A program made the translations under genes and the position numbers. A model generated the notes under the pieces. The model saw only the letters and a program-made list of their open reading frames with translations. It was not told the origin of the DNA and did no database searches. 64,000 nt of DNA from Pegoplata infirma (Eukaryota; Arthropoda; Insecta; Diptera; Anthomyiidae), in NCBI GenBank assembly GCA_963921195.1, contig OY992538.1:3038001-3102000 (forward strand). The letters are read 5' to 3'. Positions 35,106 to 46,035 of this stretch are shown in pieces (the stretch's first letter is position 1; each line of letters starts with the position of its first letter).

Positions 35106-35697
35106 ACAAGGGAAGTCTCCCTAGTGTCACCCGCGGATCTTTATGGAATTGGTTTTATTTTGTAGAGCAGAAAAAATAAAGGGACACGTATTTTTTTTAG
35201 CGGCCCAAATTCATATTAAGGGGGCAAAAAGGAGGGGGGGAAGACAAGGCCATTTTTCAGTTTTTTTTTCGTTTATCTCCTATATTATGCGAAGAAACCT
35301 AGTCATGTTACATACTAAATGAAAGGTCTTTGGAAAACCTATCTACGTGTGCTAAGAACGTGTCCAAACATGCACAACTTTTCGTCATATTGAGTAAAAT
35401 ACCAACATTTTAGGACATTTTTGTTAATAAGTCAAAAAATATTAATTTCTTTGGCCCGTTGTTAGCACCACGAGATAGGTATTTTAAATACCTTAAATCT
35501 GATACCACACATGCCTATATTAATTTTTTACGTAAATCGTAAAAACTGAAAAAGGTCATTTTCACCCCATACAAATCGACCCCCCCCTAAAAATGAGTTT
35601 GGGCCGCTAAAAAAATATGTGTCGAATTAATTTTCGCTCTTAACAACATATCCAAATTTCATGAAGATCGGAGGGTGACAACGGGGAGACTTCCCTT
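35106..35697. repeat. Foldback, TIR ACAAGGGAAGTCTCCCTAG family, copy 1
   Basis: AAGGGAAGTCTCCCTAGTGT and CGGATCTTTATGGAATTGG face GAAGATCGGAGGGTGACAAC-GGGGAGACTTCCCTT. Inside, TTTTAGCGGCCCAAA is mirrored by TTTGGGCCGCTAAAA. It is centred near 35400. Other copies are at 41162-41370 and 43695-44282. Confidence 0.75.
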
Positions 35698-35989
35698 ATT
35701 AGTCCGATTTTTGGCTATTTCCGAACTTAAAGCCTATGACCATAAGATAAATATATTTAACAGTTCTATAATAACACAGTTCAAAAAATGTGATGAAATC
35801 AAAAGCAAATGAAAGTTGAAATATTCCATAACAAAGCCTTCAAGGCTTTTTTTAGTTCAGTGCTAGATTTTTTTTACACGCATTTGAAGTTGGTGAACTT
35901 TTATTACAATTATAACAGTAATTGCTTGAAAACTGTATAAGGCGTATGAATAATTTTGTAAATGCCTTTTGATAACAATCATACGCAAC

Positions 35990-36457
35990 GATGCACAGTG
36001 GATTATTTTTAATAATTTGGCTATTTTTCTGTAGGAATAATGTCTTAGAATCTAAAAACTGTTCTAAAGAAAAAATCTCTCAGTTTCCTTCGAAAAAAAT
36101 GTTTCAGAATCTGCAAAGAATTTTTCTGCAAACAAATCTCAGAATCGGATAGATTTTTGAAGAAACAAATCGTTTCAGAGTCTGAGAATTTCTTTGGGAA
36201 AAGTATTTAAGAATCTTAAATTTTTTGTAACGGAAAAATGTTTAAGAATATGAAAATTTTTCCTTTGAAAATTCTTTACTAATCTGGGAATTTTTTTTTA
36301 GGAAAAGATTTTTTACGTTTTTTGCTTCAGGAGAAACGTTTTGGAATTTTTCTATAGAAAGCTATATCAGAATAAGATTTTTTTATCTCTTGGATTTTTA
36401 AAATTTTTCATTTGGAAGGTTGATGGGATTGTAAGAAAAACAAGGATGACTTAAGTA
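35990..36457. repeat. Decayed satellite, units of about 40 bp around TTTTTCTATAGGAAAAAT and CAGAATCT
   Basis: Recurring GTCTTAGAATCT/GTTTCAGAATCTG followed by AATTTTTCT and GGAAAA motifs at irregular spacing. The same motif set continues at 37380-37985, 39230-39700, 40780-41470, 44330-44830, 45915-46030 and 49130-49300, separated by insertions. Confidence 0.55.
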
Positions 36458-37252
36458 CACTCAAAATAATAACAATGTAAAATACTCTGTAAAATTACTG
36501 TAATCTCTCTTCAACAGATATTTTACAGAGTTTCCTGTCAAAATACAGATTTAAAAAAAATACTTTGTATTTTGTTGTGACAAAAAAACAAAGTTTCCTC
36601 TGTTATATTACTTTTTACTTTGTAATCTTAATTTTACAGATAACTAACAGAGTTTTCTGCTAAAATACAAATTTAAGCAAAATACTTCGTGTTTTTTTAT
36701 AACCAAAAAAGGTTTTGAGTAGTTTTTGTTTTTCTTACCAAATATCAAAATTTTATCTGTAATTTTTTTTTTTTATTTTAAAGAAAGTTGAAAAAGTAGC
36801 AAAAAAATTTTTTCAGAAATCTTATAAAAATTTTACAAAATAACATGCATTTAACTAATCTGTGTAAATTTACAGAGTTTTTTCTATATTTTTTTTTTGC
36901 ATCAAATGTATTTTACAAATATATGTAAATTTACATAGTTTTCTTTGTTAAATGGTGGTTTATTTAACCAATATTTTACTAGAAACTCTGTAAAATAATA
37001 GTTTTTTTTTTTTGTCCAAATCATTTTACAGAGTTTTAAAGAAAAATTACAGAGTTTTCTCTGTCAAAAAGCTTTCATATTTAACCAATATTTTGCTATA
37101 AACTCTGTAAATTAACAGTTTTTTTTGTCAAAATCATTTTACAGAGTTTTTTAGTAAAATTACCAAGAAATGTTGTTAGCTGGAAAAGTATAGTGGACTC
37201 TGTTAAATAAGCAGAGTTTTTCTGTAATTTAACAGAGTTATTATTTTGAGTG
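36458..37252. mobile_element. TA-flanked MITE of the CTCTGTAAAAT family (copy 2)
   Basis: TA + CACTCAAAATAATAACAATG on the left, CAGAGTTATTATTTTGAGTG + TT (mutated TA) on the right. The body is homologous to 30915-31816, including GTTAGCTGGAAAAGTATAGTG near the right end, but lacks the nested element. It splits the decayed satellite. Confidence 0.8.
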
Positions 37253-37379
37253 TTCGAATATTGAGCATTAATAGTTTTTGTCCTCCCAGATAGTTTGTAT
37301 GTAAAAATGGGATAATCGGTCTAAGGGTTCAAAAGTTATGAGTGAAAATGTAAGGTAACCTAATTTTTTTTTTTGTGAA

Positions 37380-37985
37380 AAATGTTCGAGAATATTGAAA
37401 TTTTATAATTTTTCCTAAGGAAAAAATATAGAATTTTTCCTAAGGAAAAAATATAGAATTTTTCCTAAGGAAAAAATGTAAAATTTTTCTATAGGAATTA
37501 TTTGGGAATTTTTCTATAGGAAAAAACTTTAGAATTTTTCCATACAAGAAATTTTTTATAGAAATTTTTCTATTTAAAATGTCTTAATATTTAAAAATTT
37601 TGTTATTTCGATAAAAAATGTCGAGGAGTTTTAGAATTTTTCTATAGAACTTTTCTATAGGAATAATCGGCGAAAGTTTCTTAGGATTTTTCTATAGGAA
37701 GAATCTGAGCATTTCTCTATAGGAAAAATCGACAATTTTTAATAGGAACAATTTTTATAGGAAAAATCTTATAATTTATAAGAAAAATATTAGAATTCTT
37801 ATAAAATTTTCTTTAAGAAATTGGTAAAAAGGAAAGAGATAAATAGAGGAAATTATGTGACAATTTTGTTTATGAAAAATTTACAAATTTTTCTAATCTT
37901 ACTATTTGTGAACCTTTATATTTTTCTATAGGAAAAATTAAAAAAAATTTTTTCAGAAAAAGTTTGAAAGTTGTTCTAAAAACAG
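37380..37985. repeat. Decayed satellite, second island
   Basis: Three consecutive 25-bp units (GAATTTTTCCTAAGGAAAAA) at about 37412-37480 are the clearest. TTTTTCTATAGGAAAAA then recurs with loss of register. Confidence 0.6.
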
Positions 37986-38010
37986 GTGTATTAAAATTAG
38001 AGATAGGCAC

Positions 38011-40206
38011 CAGGGAACCAAGCCGATCGGCTCAAAATCGGCGGCGCGCCGCCGCCGACCTATTTTTGACATCTTACGCCGCCGCCGATTTTGTCGGCTC
38101 CCATCGGCTTAAACCAAGCCGCCGAATCAATCGGCGCGGTGACATTTTTTTTTACATTTTAAGGTGAATATTCTGTTCGTGTTCACATGAAAAAAACTGC
38201 ATATTTAAAAATATTTTTGCAACGCGGCTAAGTTAAAAAAAACTAGCATTGTGGGGAAATTCTTTAAACTGATTTTATTTTGCAATAAAATGGACATTGA
38301 AGATTTGTTATGATTGTTTCTTTTTTCTAATATTTTAAAGTTTTCGTTTTTAATAGTTTTTATTACGATTTTAGGTGTTTTAAAAAATGTTTACGTGAAA
38401 AACAACTTACTTAGCCTTTACTATGTGATTTTGCATTGAACAAAACAAAATCATCTTAAATTGTACTATCATAAAAAAAACATAAAATCATCTCAACTTA
38501 TCATTAGAAAGGCCTATTCACACCCGAGGTGAAATCTCGTTTAAACGAGATTTCGATCATACACTCAGAAAATTGTGTAAGTTGCTACATGTTAGTTGTT
38601 TGTATATTTTACAATAGTTAGTTGTTTTCAACTACAAAGTCAGTTGTTTTTGTATGAAAAATATCAAACAACTATTTCTGTTAGTTATATTAGGTCGTTT
38701 TTTTAAAACAACTAACAAAAAAGTACTGTAATGTAGTAACAGTTAATTAAAGTAGTTAATTATATTTTTTTTATCTCTGAAAAAATTTCAAAGTTTTTTT
38801 TACAAAAATTAAAAAATAAATTTTCGTTTCATTATTTTTTACAACTTGTTTTAAAAAAAAACTTGAAAAAAATTTTATCTTAAATTTTTTTCTGAAAAAT
38901 TTTTTGAAAAAAAAAATTATATATTGATTATTTTATTTTTACTACATTGTAGTTGTTTTGACTACAAATTTAAGTAGTTTTTACTACACAAGTCAGTTGT
39001 TTTTTGTAAGTTAAAATAACTAACATTGTTAGTTGATTTAACTGAAAAGGTAGTTGACCCCAAAACAACTTACAAAGTAGTTATTTTAACTGACATTTTC
39101 AGTTGATTTTACTAACATAATTTTTTGAGTGTAATTAAAAATTTATAGATTTTTCGGACATAGTTAACCAGTGGCGTATAATGGGGGGGGCCCGGGCCCC
39201 CCCCCGAAATGATTTCACAAATTTTAGGATTTAGTATCAAATAACATGTGCAATATTAAAAAACTTCTGAAAAAAAATCTAAAAACATTAAGAATCTAAA
39301 ATTTTTTGAAGAAAAATGTTTTAAAACTGTTAATTTTTCTATTAAAAAAATCTCAAAATATGAAAATTTTTTCTTAGAATTTGAAACTATTCAACTTAAG
39401 ATTCTAATGAAAAAATATCTTAGAACCTGAAGTTTTATGTGCATAAAAAATGGACCTAATTGTAAGTAAAATGTAGTCAAATCTTAAAATGCGACTATGT
39501 CTTTTAGAAAAATGTCTCAGAATATTTTTCATAGGAAAACTGACCAATTGTAAAATATATGACAATATCATGAAAAAACTTAAAAAGTCAAAAAATATAC
39601 GTCGGTTAATGATAATTTTTCTAAGACTGTCAAAAAAATATAAAAATTTTTAACATAGAATTTACATTTCCAGAAAAAATATTAAAAGTGCTGCCAACTA
39701 TATTAGTTTTTGCTCGAATACCGCAATTTTATTTTTTTTTGCGATTTTAGCTATTTTTTTGCGATTTTTTGTGGGGAAAAAAGTTGCAATATTTTTTTTG
39801 TTTTTTTTTTATTGTATTTCAGGATTTTTAACTTTTATTTTTTGATTTTTATGTTTTAATTAATTGTTTATCTCTAATTAAACTGTTTTTAATAGGCAGT
39901 TGGTCAAATTTTAATGTTTTTTATGATTTATATTAATAATGAATATTTCCCGGGATTCCCGGGAAATAAATTATTTTTTTCCCGTTTCCCGGGAAATTTA
40001 AAAGTCCGGGAATTCCCAAACACTAATCATTACAAAAACCAAACACAAACTCGCAAAAATACTACCCTACAACGAAAAACAAAAATTAAATGGAAAATGA
40101 GCCGATGAATGAGCCGCCGCCGACCGAAAAGTACAAAAGCCGCCGCCGGCAAGCACAATTAGTCGCGCCGCCGCCGCCGAAAATTTCGTGTCGGCTTGGT
40201 TGCCTG
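38011..40206. mobile_element. hAT-like element with GCCGCC-rich ends and perfect 8-bp TSD
   Basis: The left end CAGGGAACCAAGCCGA and the right end, whose complement is CAGGCAACCAAGCCGA, are flanked by ATAGGCAC on both sides (38003-38010, 40207-40214). CAGGG ends plus 8-bp duplication are the hAT signature. The subterminal 120-150 bp on each side are packed with GCCGCCGCC/CGGCGGCG in an otherwise very AT-rich region. A MITE (38562-39131), a CAGTGGCGTATAATGGGG hAT-like end (39173) and CCCGGG palindromes (39948-40008) lie inside. No transposase is seen. Confidence 0.85.
38562..39131. mobile_element. 570-bp TA-flanked MITE of GTTAGTTGTTT repeats
   Basis: TA + CACTCAGAAAATTGTG on the left, CATAATTTTTTGAGTG + TA on the right. 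The body alternates GTTAGTTGTTT, CAACTACAAAGTCAGTTG and complements. It is nested in the hAT-like element. Confidence 0.8.
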
Positions 40207-40214
40207 ATAGGCAC

Positions 40215-40775
40215 ATGAGCAGATTAGAGCGTGATTCACGCGTGAGTGTGACTGAATTCAATTTTACTCACGTGATTGTGAGTAAGTGTGAGTGGAGAAA
40301 AAAATTGCGTGAGGGAGTGTGCGTGAGTAAATTTTTTTGTGTGAGTGAGTGTGCGTTAGTAGATTTTTTTGCGTGAGTTTGCGTGATTTATTTTCTCTTC
40401 ATATTTCCTTTCATACCAAAAAAGGAACAAAAAATTGTAAAATTTGGCTTAACTTAAGATTTCGTCCTGAAAAAAGCAAATGAAAATGTAAAGTTTAGCT
40501 AAACTTTAAATTTTGCTGAAAATTATGAAAGATTTTTGAAATTTTAGTTTTTATTTTTTTTTTGTATAAATAAGAGTTCCGTGAGTGTAATTCAACGTGA
40601 GTGAAGGTTGCGTGAGTGCACGTGAGTGTGAGTTGTATTAAATTTGCTCACGTGATTGTTAGTGAGTGTGACTAGAAAAAATATGCTCGTGAGTGAGTGT
40701 GCGTGATTTAAAAACTCCTGTCGTGAATGTGAGTGAGTGTGAGTCAAAAATAACTCACGCGCCCATCTCTAATTA
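40215..40775. repeat. GTGAGTGTGCGTGAGT repeat with near-inverted ends
   Basis: It begins GATTAGAGCGTGATTCACGC and ends CTCACGCGCCCATCTCTAATT. In between, GTGAGTGTGAGT and CGTGAGT blocks recur. A related end (CACACTCACAAGCGCATCTC) is at 62790-62810. It is probably a MITE with subterminal repeats. Confidence 0.55.
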
Positions 40776-41500
40776 GAATCTTAGACTTTTTTTATAGAAA
40801 ATCTAAGCCTCTGGTAATCTAACACTTTTTCCAGGAGAGCCATGTCTCAGATTTTGTGATAAATTCTCGTAAACTGAGATTATTTCTATTTGAAATATGT
40901 CTCGGAATCTAACACTTTTTAATAGGAAAAGCTAAGACATTTTCTATAAGAAAAACGTCTTACGTTGCCAAAATTTCTTTGTAAATTGTTTTTGCTACAA
41001 CAATAAATTGCACTGAAATTACAATTCGTAGCGTTGCGTTTTACAAAATTAGGGCATTGGAATTCTAGAAAATAAAATGGAAAAATGTTTTAAAATTTGT
41101 GAGCTTTTATATAGAAAAAAAGGTTCTAGAATCTGAGACTTTTTCTATAGGAAAATCAACTCACAAGGGAAGTCTCCCTAGTGTCACCTTCCGATCTTTA
41201 TGGAATTGGTTTTGGGACAGTTTTTTTTTTTTAGCGGCCCAAATTCATGTTTAGGGTTTGCAAATGATGAGGGAAAAAACGGCCACTTTTCAGTTTATCT
41301 CTTATACTATTCAAGGTAACCTACTTATGTAGCACATGAAATGAAAGGTATTTTGAGTAAAAAAAATATTTTTATCGGAAAAAGTTTCACAACCTCTGTA
41401 TATTTCTATAGAAACAATTTCTAAGAATCTGAGATATTTATTTTTTATCGGAAATTTGGAATTTTAATATCAAAAAAGTTGTTTCCCAAAAGTCTCAAAA
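40776..41500. repeat. Decayed satellite island with a partial ACAAGGGAAGTCTCC foldback (41162-41370)
   Basis: TCTATAGGAAAA/AGAATCTGAGA motifs surround a half-copy starting CACAAGGGAAGTCTCCCTAG, GATCTTTATGGAATTGG, TTAGCGGCCCAAATTCATG. Its right arm is missing. Confidence 0.6.
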
Positions 41501-42156
41501 CTACGAACCTCAGCAGAAGAATAATTCACATAATGTAACACTTTAACTAAAACACCTTGTAGATAAAACTAACAGTGCTATTGTTTTATATAGAAAACCA
41601 TATTCTATTTACACATTTAAAATGGGCAATTTGTTAAGTATTTATTTGTTAAAAGTATATGAAAAGATTTCTAAAATATTTATAAAAGCTAATAATGAAA
41701 AGGTAAAGTGTTTTTTGGGGGAAAATACATAGTTGCACGTAAACGAAACGACATGTTTGTGAAACTTTTAACAATTGCTTTGTGTTTAGGTAACAGGAAA
41801 CATTTGTTGAATACAATACTGTTTCAAAGCAACAAATTGTATCACCTTGTTTTCTGCCTGAGAGAATTTTTTTGTTTTTTTTTTTTGTTTGTTTTGAAAG
41901 TAATTTTCACAAACACTCAAATTATTTTTGTTATTTGACTTTTTGTTTTAAATTCAATTATTTTTGAAGAAAATTAAAATTGCATACAAGTAGCACAATA
42001 AACTTTAATACTTTTGCAACTGGAATTCTTTGTTATTGTCCTTAAGAATAATCAATTTTATAAAGCCATGGAAACAAATGGTATTTTAAGTTAATATAAA
42101 AGTTAGAGCCAATTAAAATATTTTAAATAATTTAAGATGCAGTAAATTTAAATGAT
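41501..42156. other. Region 5' of the MARCH coding sequence
   Basis: Single-copy-looking AT-rich DNA. A short upstream ATG frame at 42068 (METNGILS, then stop) precedes the coding start. No TATA/Inr arrangement can be claimed from sequence alone. Confidence 0.4.
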
Positions 42157-42413
42157 ATGATAAAGACTCGAAAACCTCAGTATCACCTGCAACATAACAT
42201 GTCATCAGGGGATCCCAAACAAAATACTGAAGATATTTTTATAGATATAACACCTGGAACTTCTAAAAGCTGTGAAAATCCTATGGTAACAAATTTGGGT
42301 GAAAAGCTTTTGAATACAGAAACATCAGATGGTAGTTGTGCTGATATCTCTACATTGCGCTCTATAGAATCATTCGTTTGCCGTATTTGTCACAACAGTG
42401 AAAATCCAGAGAG
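42157..42413 (+). CDS. MARCH-type RING-CH E3 ubiquitin ligase, first coding exon seen
   Basis: An open frame starts at the first in-frame ATG after the stop at 42133. A second in-frame ATG at 42199 (context AACATG) is an equally good start and would give a protein 14 residues shorter. The exon ends at the donor AG|GTAAAT in phase 2. Residues 1-70 are polar and low in recognisable motifs. Residues 71-86 are ESFVCRICHNSENPER, whose C75-x2-C78 is the first metal pair of a RING-CH (RINGv) finger, completed by the next exon. MARCH proteins are membrane E3 ligases that ubiquitinate membrane proteins, usually in endosomes, Golgi or plasma membrane. The finger resembles animal MARCH2/3 more than MARCH1/8, MARCH5 or MARCH6. 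I do not assign an orthologue. No promoter motif is evident in the AT-rich upstream sequence, and an upstream non-coding exon is possible. Confidence 0.9.
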
Positions 42414-43429
42414 GTAAATAATATATCTTCAATTTTAATATCCATAATCCTAGAAGGATTCAAATAATTGCAATGGTTAAGCTTAAATAAAGTGTCCTCC
42501 ATTTCCCGGTTCTGGTACCGGCTTCCCGGTTCTAGATATACTCCCGGGAATACCGGTATTCCCGGTTTTGATCGTGGTACCGGTTCTCAAAAACCAAATA
42601 TATACTACTTATGCCATAAAATATTTATATTACACCCCTGAAAACAATAGGGCGATATATCGCCGAAAAGATATTGCTGCGATACGAAAATTTATCATTC
42701 AATGAAAAATCAAAGTAGTATTTCTATTATAGCGCCGTTTTCTCATACGAACGATATTTTGACGATAAACAAAAAAAATATTGAACATTTTTATTTCTTT
42801 GTCAATTTAAAATAAAATAATTTTTAAAGCACAAAAAGAAATCTTCGAAAGAAATAAAATTTGGTCGAAAAACACAAATTTTCTTTCAAAGATAAACTAA
42901 AACCAAAAGAGCTAGACTCCTGAAATTTGGAATGAATATGAATGAATATTTCCTGTATTTCACCTGTTTAATTTTGTATATTTTTATTCAACAAATTAAA
43001 TATTTTTAGGTCAAATGAAATACATTGACCTGCACTTGGACCAAGGTTATTAGCAAACGTATTTTTTTTCGACACGCTTCTTTTGAGAGTGTGGTTAAAC
43101 AAATATTTAAAAAAAGTGATAAAGTTGTATTATTTAAGTGTAAATCTCATAATAAATGAATTTGTTAACATTTATATTAAGGTTCTTGGGTTTCCCACCA
43201 GGTGCCCTATGTAATTATTTATTAATAGTCTTTACACATAAACAACCACAATGAGTTTCAATGTCATATTTTTTAATAACAATTTTTTTTTTTTAATTTT
43301 TTTATTCTTGTATATTTTCTTTGTACTTTTTCAAAAGTTTTTATCCGATGCTGTTTGCAGGGATTTACTTAAAAATTTTACACTTTTGTTTACCTTATTT
43401 TGTATATTTTTTTTTTATTTTGTTTCTAG
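42414..43429. repeat. MARCH intron 1 with a CCCGG-palindrome repeat and a CGATAC-family fragment
   Basis: 42500-42600 repeats TTCCCGGTTCTGGTACCGG and GGGAATACCGGTATTCCCGG. 42640-42900 is the complement of the right part of the element at 58793-59449 (GGGCGATATATCGCCGAAAA, ATTATAGCGCCGTTTTCTC). Confidence 0.65.
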
Positions 43430-43564
43430 ATTGGTTTCGCCCTGCCTTTGTAAAGGTTCTTTAACTTATGTTCACATACATTGTCTTGAAAGATGGATTA
43501 GTACTTCGTATTCTACCACCTGTGAATTATGTCAGTTTCAATACAATACTCAACAAACTTTAAG
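43430..43564 (+). CDS. MARCH-type RING-CH E3 ubiquitin ligase, exon completing the RING-CH finger
   Basis: The acceptor TTTCTAG and donor AG|GTATTT bound 135 bases. These enter in phase 2 (completing Arg86) and leave in phase 2. The peptide contains LVSPCLCKGSLTYVHIHC and CELCQFQY. With C75 and C78 from the previous exon it fits the RING-CH consensus exactly: C91-x-C93-x7-H101-x2-C104-x12-C117-x2-C120. The Cys at the fourth position and the His at the fifth are what separate RING-CH from classic RING. SPC-x-C-x-G-x-L-x-VH and CLE-x-W are typical MARCH signatures. All eight ligands are present, so the ligase domain looks intact. Intron 1 is about 1 kb (42414-43429). The longer open frame upstream of the acceptor is T-rich intron sequence and not protein. 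Confidence 0.93.
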
Positions 43565-43694
43565 GTATTTATGTTTCTTTGTGTATATGTATGTATGCAG
43601 GCAGGCGCGGATCCAGCACTTGGGCTTGGGAGGGTGATGATATTTTTTACCCAAAAACCAAATAACGATAAAGCTGTCTTTATATCATACCACT

Positions 43695-44282
43695 GACAAG
43701 GAGTGTCTCCGTGGTGTCACCCCCCGATCTTCATGAAATGTGGATATGTTCTTTAAAACCAAAATTCATTAGACACGTATTTTGTTTAGCGGCCCAAACT
43801 CATTTTTTGGGGGGGGTCGATTTGTATGGGGGGAAATTGACCTTCTTCAGTTTTTTACGATTTACGCCTATTTACTCAAAATTAATATAGGCATATTTGG
43901 TATCAAATTAATGGTATTTAAAATACGTAAGCCTCGTGATGCCAATAACGTGCCAAAAATGTAAATATGTATTTTTCGACTTATTAACAAAAATGTCCTA
44001 AAATTTTGGCATTTTACTCAAAATTTCGAAAAGTTGTGCATGTTTGGACACGTTCTTTACACACGAAGATAGATTTTTCAAAGACCTTTCATTTGGTATA
44101 TAACATGACTAGGTTTCTTTGTATTAGAAGATAAACGCAAAAAACTGAAAAATAACCGTTTTTCACCCCTCATTTTTATCCACTAAATATAAATTTGGGC
44201 CGCTAAAAAAAATAATCTGCTCTACAAAACAAATCCAATTCCAAAAAGATTGGAGGGTGACACCAGAGTGACCTTCCTTGTG
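43695..44282. repeat. Foldback, ACAAGGGAAGTCTCC family, copy 2
   Basis: GACAAGGAGTGTCTCCGTGG and CCCGATCTTCATGAAAT face AAAGATTGGAGGGTGACACC-AGAGTGACCTTCCTTGT. TTTAGCGGCCCAAACTC is mirrored by TTTGGGCCGCTAAAAAA. It is colinear with 35106-35697. Confidence 0.75.
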
Positions 44283-44834
44283 AGTATTAAGACTTGTCAA
44301 AAATCGTGTGTAATCTGATTTTGTTGACATTCCAATAAGACTTTTGATTTTATGAAATATTTTAAAAAATGGATATTTTTCGAATAGAAAAAAATCAGTA
44401 TCTGAACTAAGCCATTTTTCCCACCAAAAAATTTTAATATTTAGAAAAGTTCATCGTATGGAAAATTATCCAAATTTGGAAGCATCATTATCATAGAAAA
44501 ATTCTTTGGTTCTAAGTTTTTTCTTATTAAAAAATAGGATTCTAAGATATTTTTCTTCAGAAAAGACTGAGAATCCGAAACCTTGTTCCTACACCAAAGC
44601 TCTTTTCTATAGAGATCTATCTATTCTAAAACACTTTTCTATAGAGATCTTCGTGAGATTTTCAAAATATTCTTTTTTAATGTTTTTAAAACATTTTAGG
44701 GGCAATTTCCGAAAGTCTGAGAAAAAATATAATTTTCTGACATATTTTTTCGTTAGAAAAAGTTTAATTGTAAGATTTAAAAACATCTTCTGAGTTATCT
44801 TTATGAATTAGACTCAGGCTCTAAAGTGTTTTCA

Positions 44835-45907
44835 TATATGAGGCATTCCACACCAAATGTCCAGCGAAAAAAAACAAGTGTACCATAAGCTTCTGAATAG
44901 CTAGTATGGATAGCCCTATATGGAACTTAGAAAATTGCGTTTTCGGTTTTTCAATTTTTCAAAGACTGGGCTTAGGAGGCGTGGTCAAATATTGGAAAAA
45001 TGGTCAAATTTGCGAGTTGCCTTGATTAAATATTTATCACATCAAAACGAAATGCACCACAATCTTAAAAATTTCCATTCTTATATAGCTTCGTATGGGC
45101 TATCGAATAAAATTTTTTTCCAAGAAAAATTTTCAGAACCCGTTCTGAAATTTTCCATTTTTTAAAAAAGTCAATTTATCAAAACGGCCACTTTTTTTTT
45201 CTTTTTTTAAAATTTTTTTTTTAAGTTTAGATGTTTGTCCATCCACACAAAAAAAATCAGAAATGTATTTTTCGTTTTTTTTCGAGAAAATCGCATTTGA
45301 ATTTTAAATTTCATAACAATTTTGTAATTTGCTTGTATTTTCTTGTGTCAACAGAGCGTATGACGAATATTTATGCAATTGATATTACTCATTCGCAACT
45401 TTAAAACAAAGAAATACAAGCAAATAACAAATTGTTATGAAATTTAAAGTTCAAACGCGATTTTCTCGAAAAAAAAGATGAACGTGTTTCTGATTTTTTT
45501 TGTGTGGATGGACAAACATCTAAACTTTTAAAAAAATAATTAAAAAAGAAAAAAAAAGTGGCCGGATTTTTGATATATTTACTTTTTTAAAAAATGGAAA
45601 ATTTCAGAACGGGTTCTGAAAATTTTCCAAAACAAAAATTTTAATCGATAGCCCATATAAGAACGTAAATTTTTGACATTGTGGTGCATTCCGTATTAAT
45701 GTGATAATATTTAATCAAGGCAACTCGCCACAAATTTTACCATTTTTCAATATTTGACCACGCCTCCTAAGCCCAGTTTTCGAAAATTTGAAAAATCAAA
45801 AACGCAATTTTCTTAGTTACATATAGGGCTATCCAAAGAACCTATTCAGAAATTTACGGGACACATGTTTTTCTGTAGCGGGACATTTGGTGTGGAATGC
45901 CTCATAT
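44835..45907. repeat. 1.07-kb foldback, TIR GAGGCATTCCACACCAAATG
   Basis: It begins ATATGAGGCATTCCACACCA and ends with the complement. The arms match through TTAGGAGGCGTGGTCAAATA and CAGAACCCGTTCTGAAATTT and meet near 45371. The terminus resembles that of the 5.2-kb element at 50931. Confidence 0.8.
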
Positions 45908-46035
45908 GTAGAACAAAAATTAAGATTCTAAAACCTTCTTCGTGTAGAAAAAGTTTCAGATTCGAAAACGTTTTTCATAAAAAAAAGTCAGATTCTTAGA
46001 CATTTCTAATTTAGCAAAAGTCTTACAGGGAAAGA

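Noticed and set aside
43251..43429. Upstream part of the open frame that runs into the RING-CH exon
   Set aside because: T-rich intron sequence ending in a clear TTTCTAG acceptor; the RING-CH phase requires splicing from the exon at 42157.
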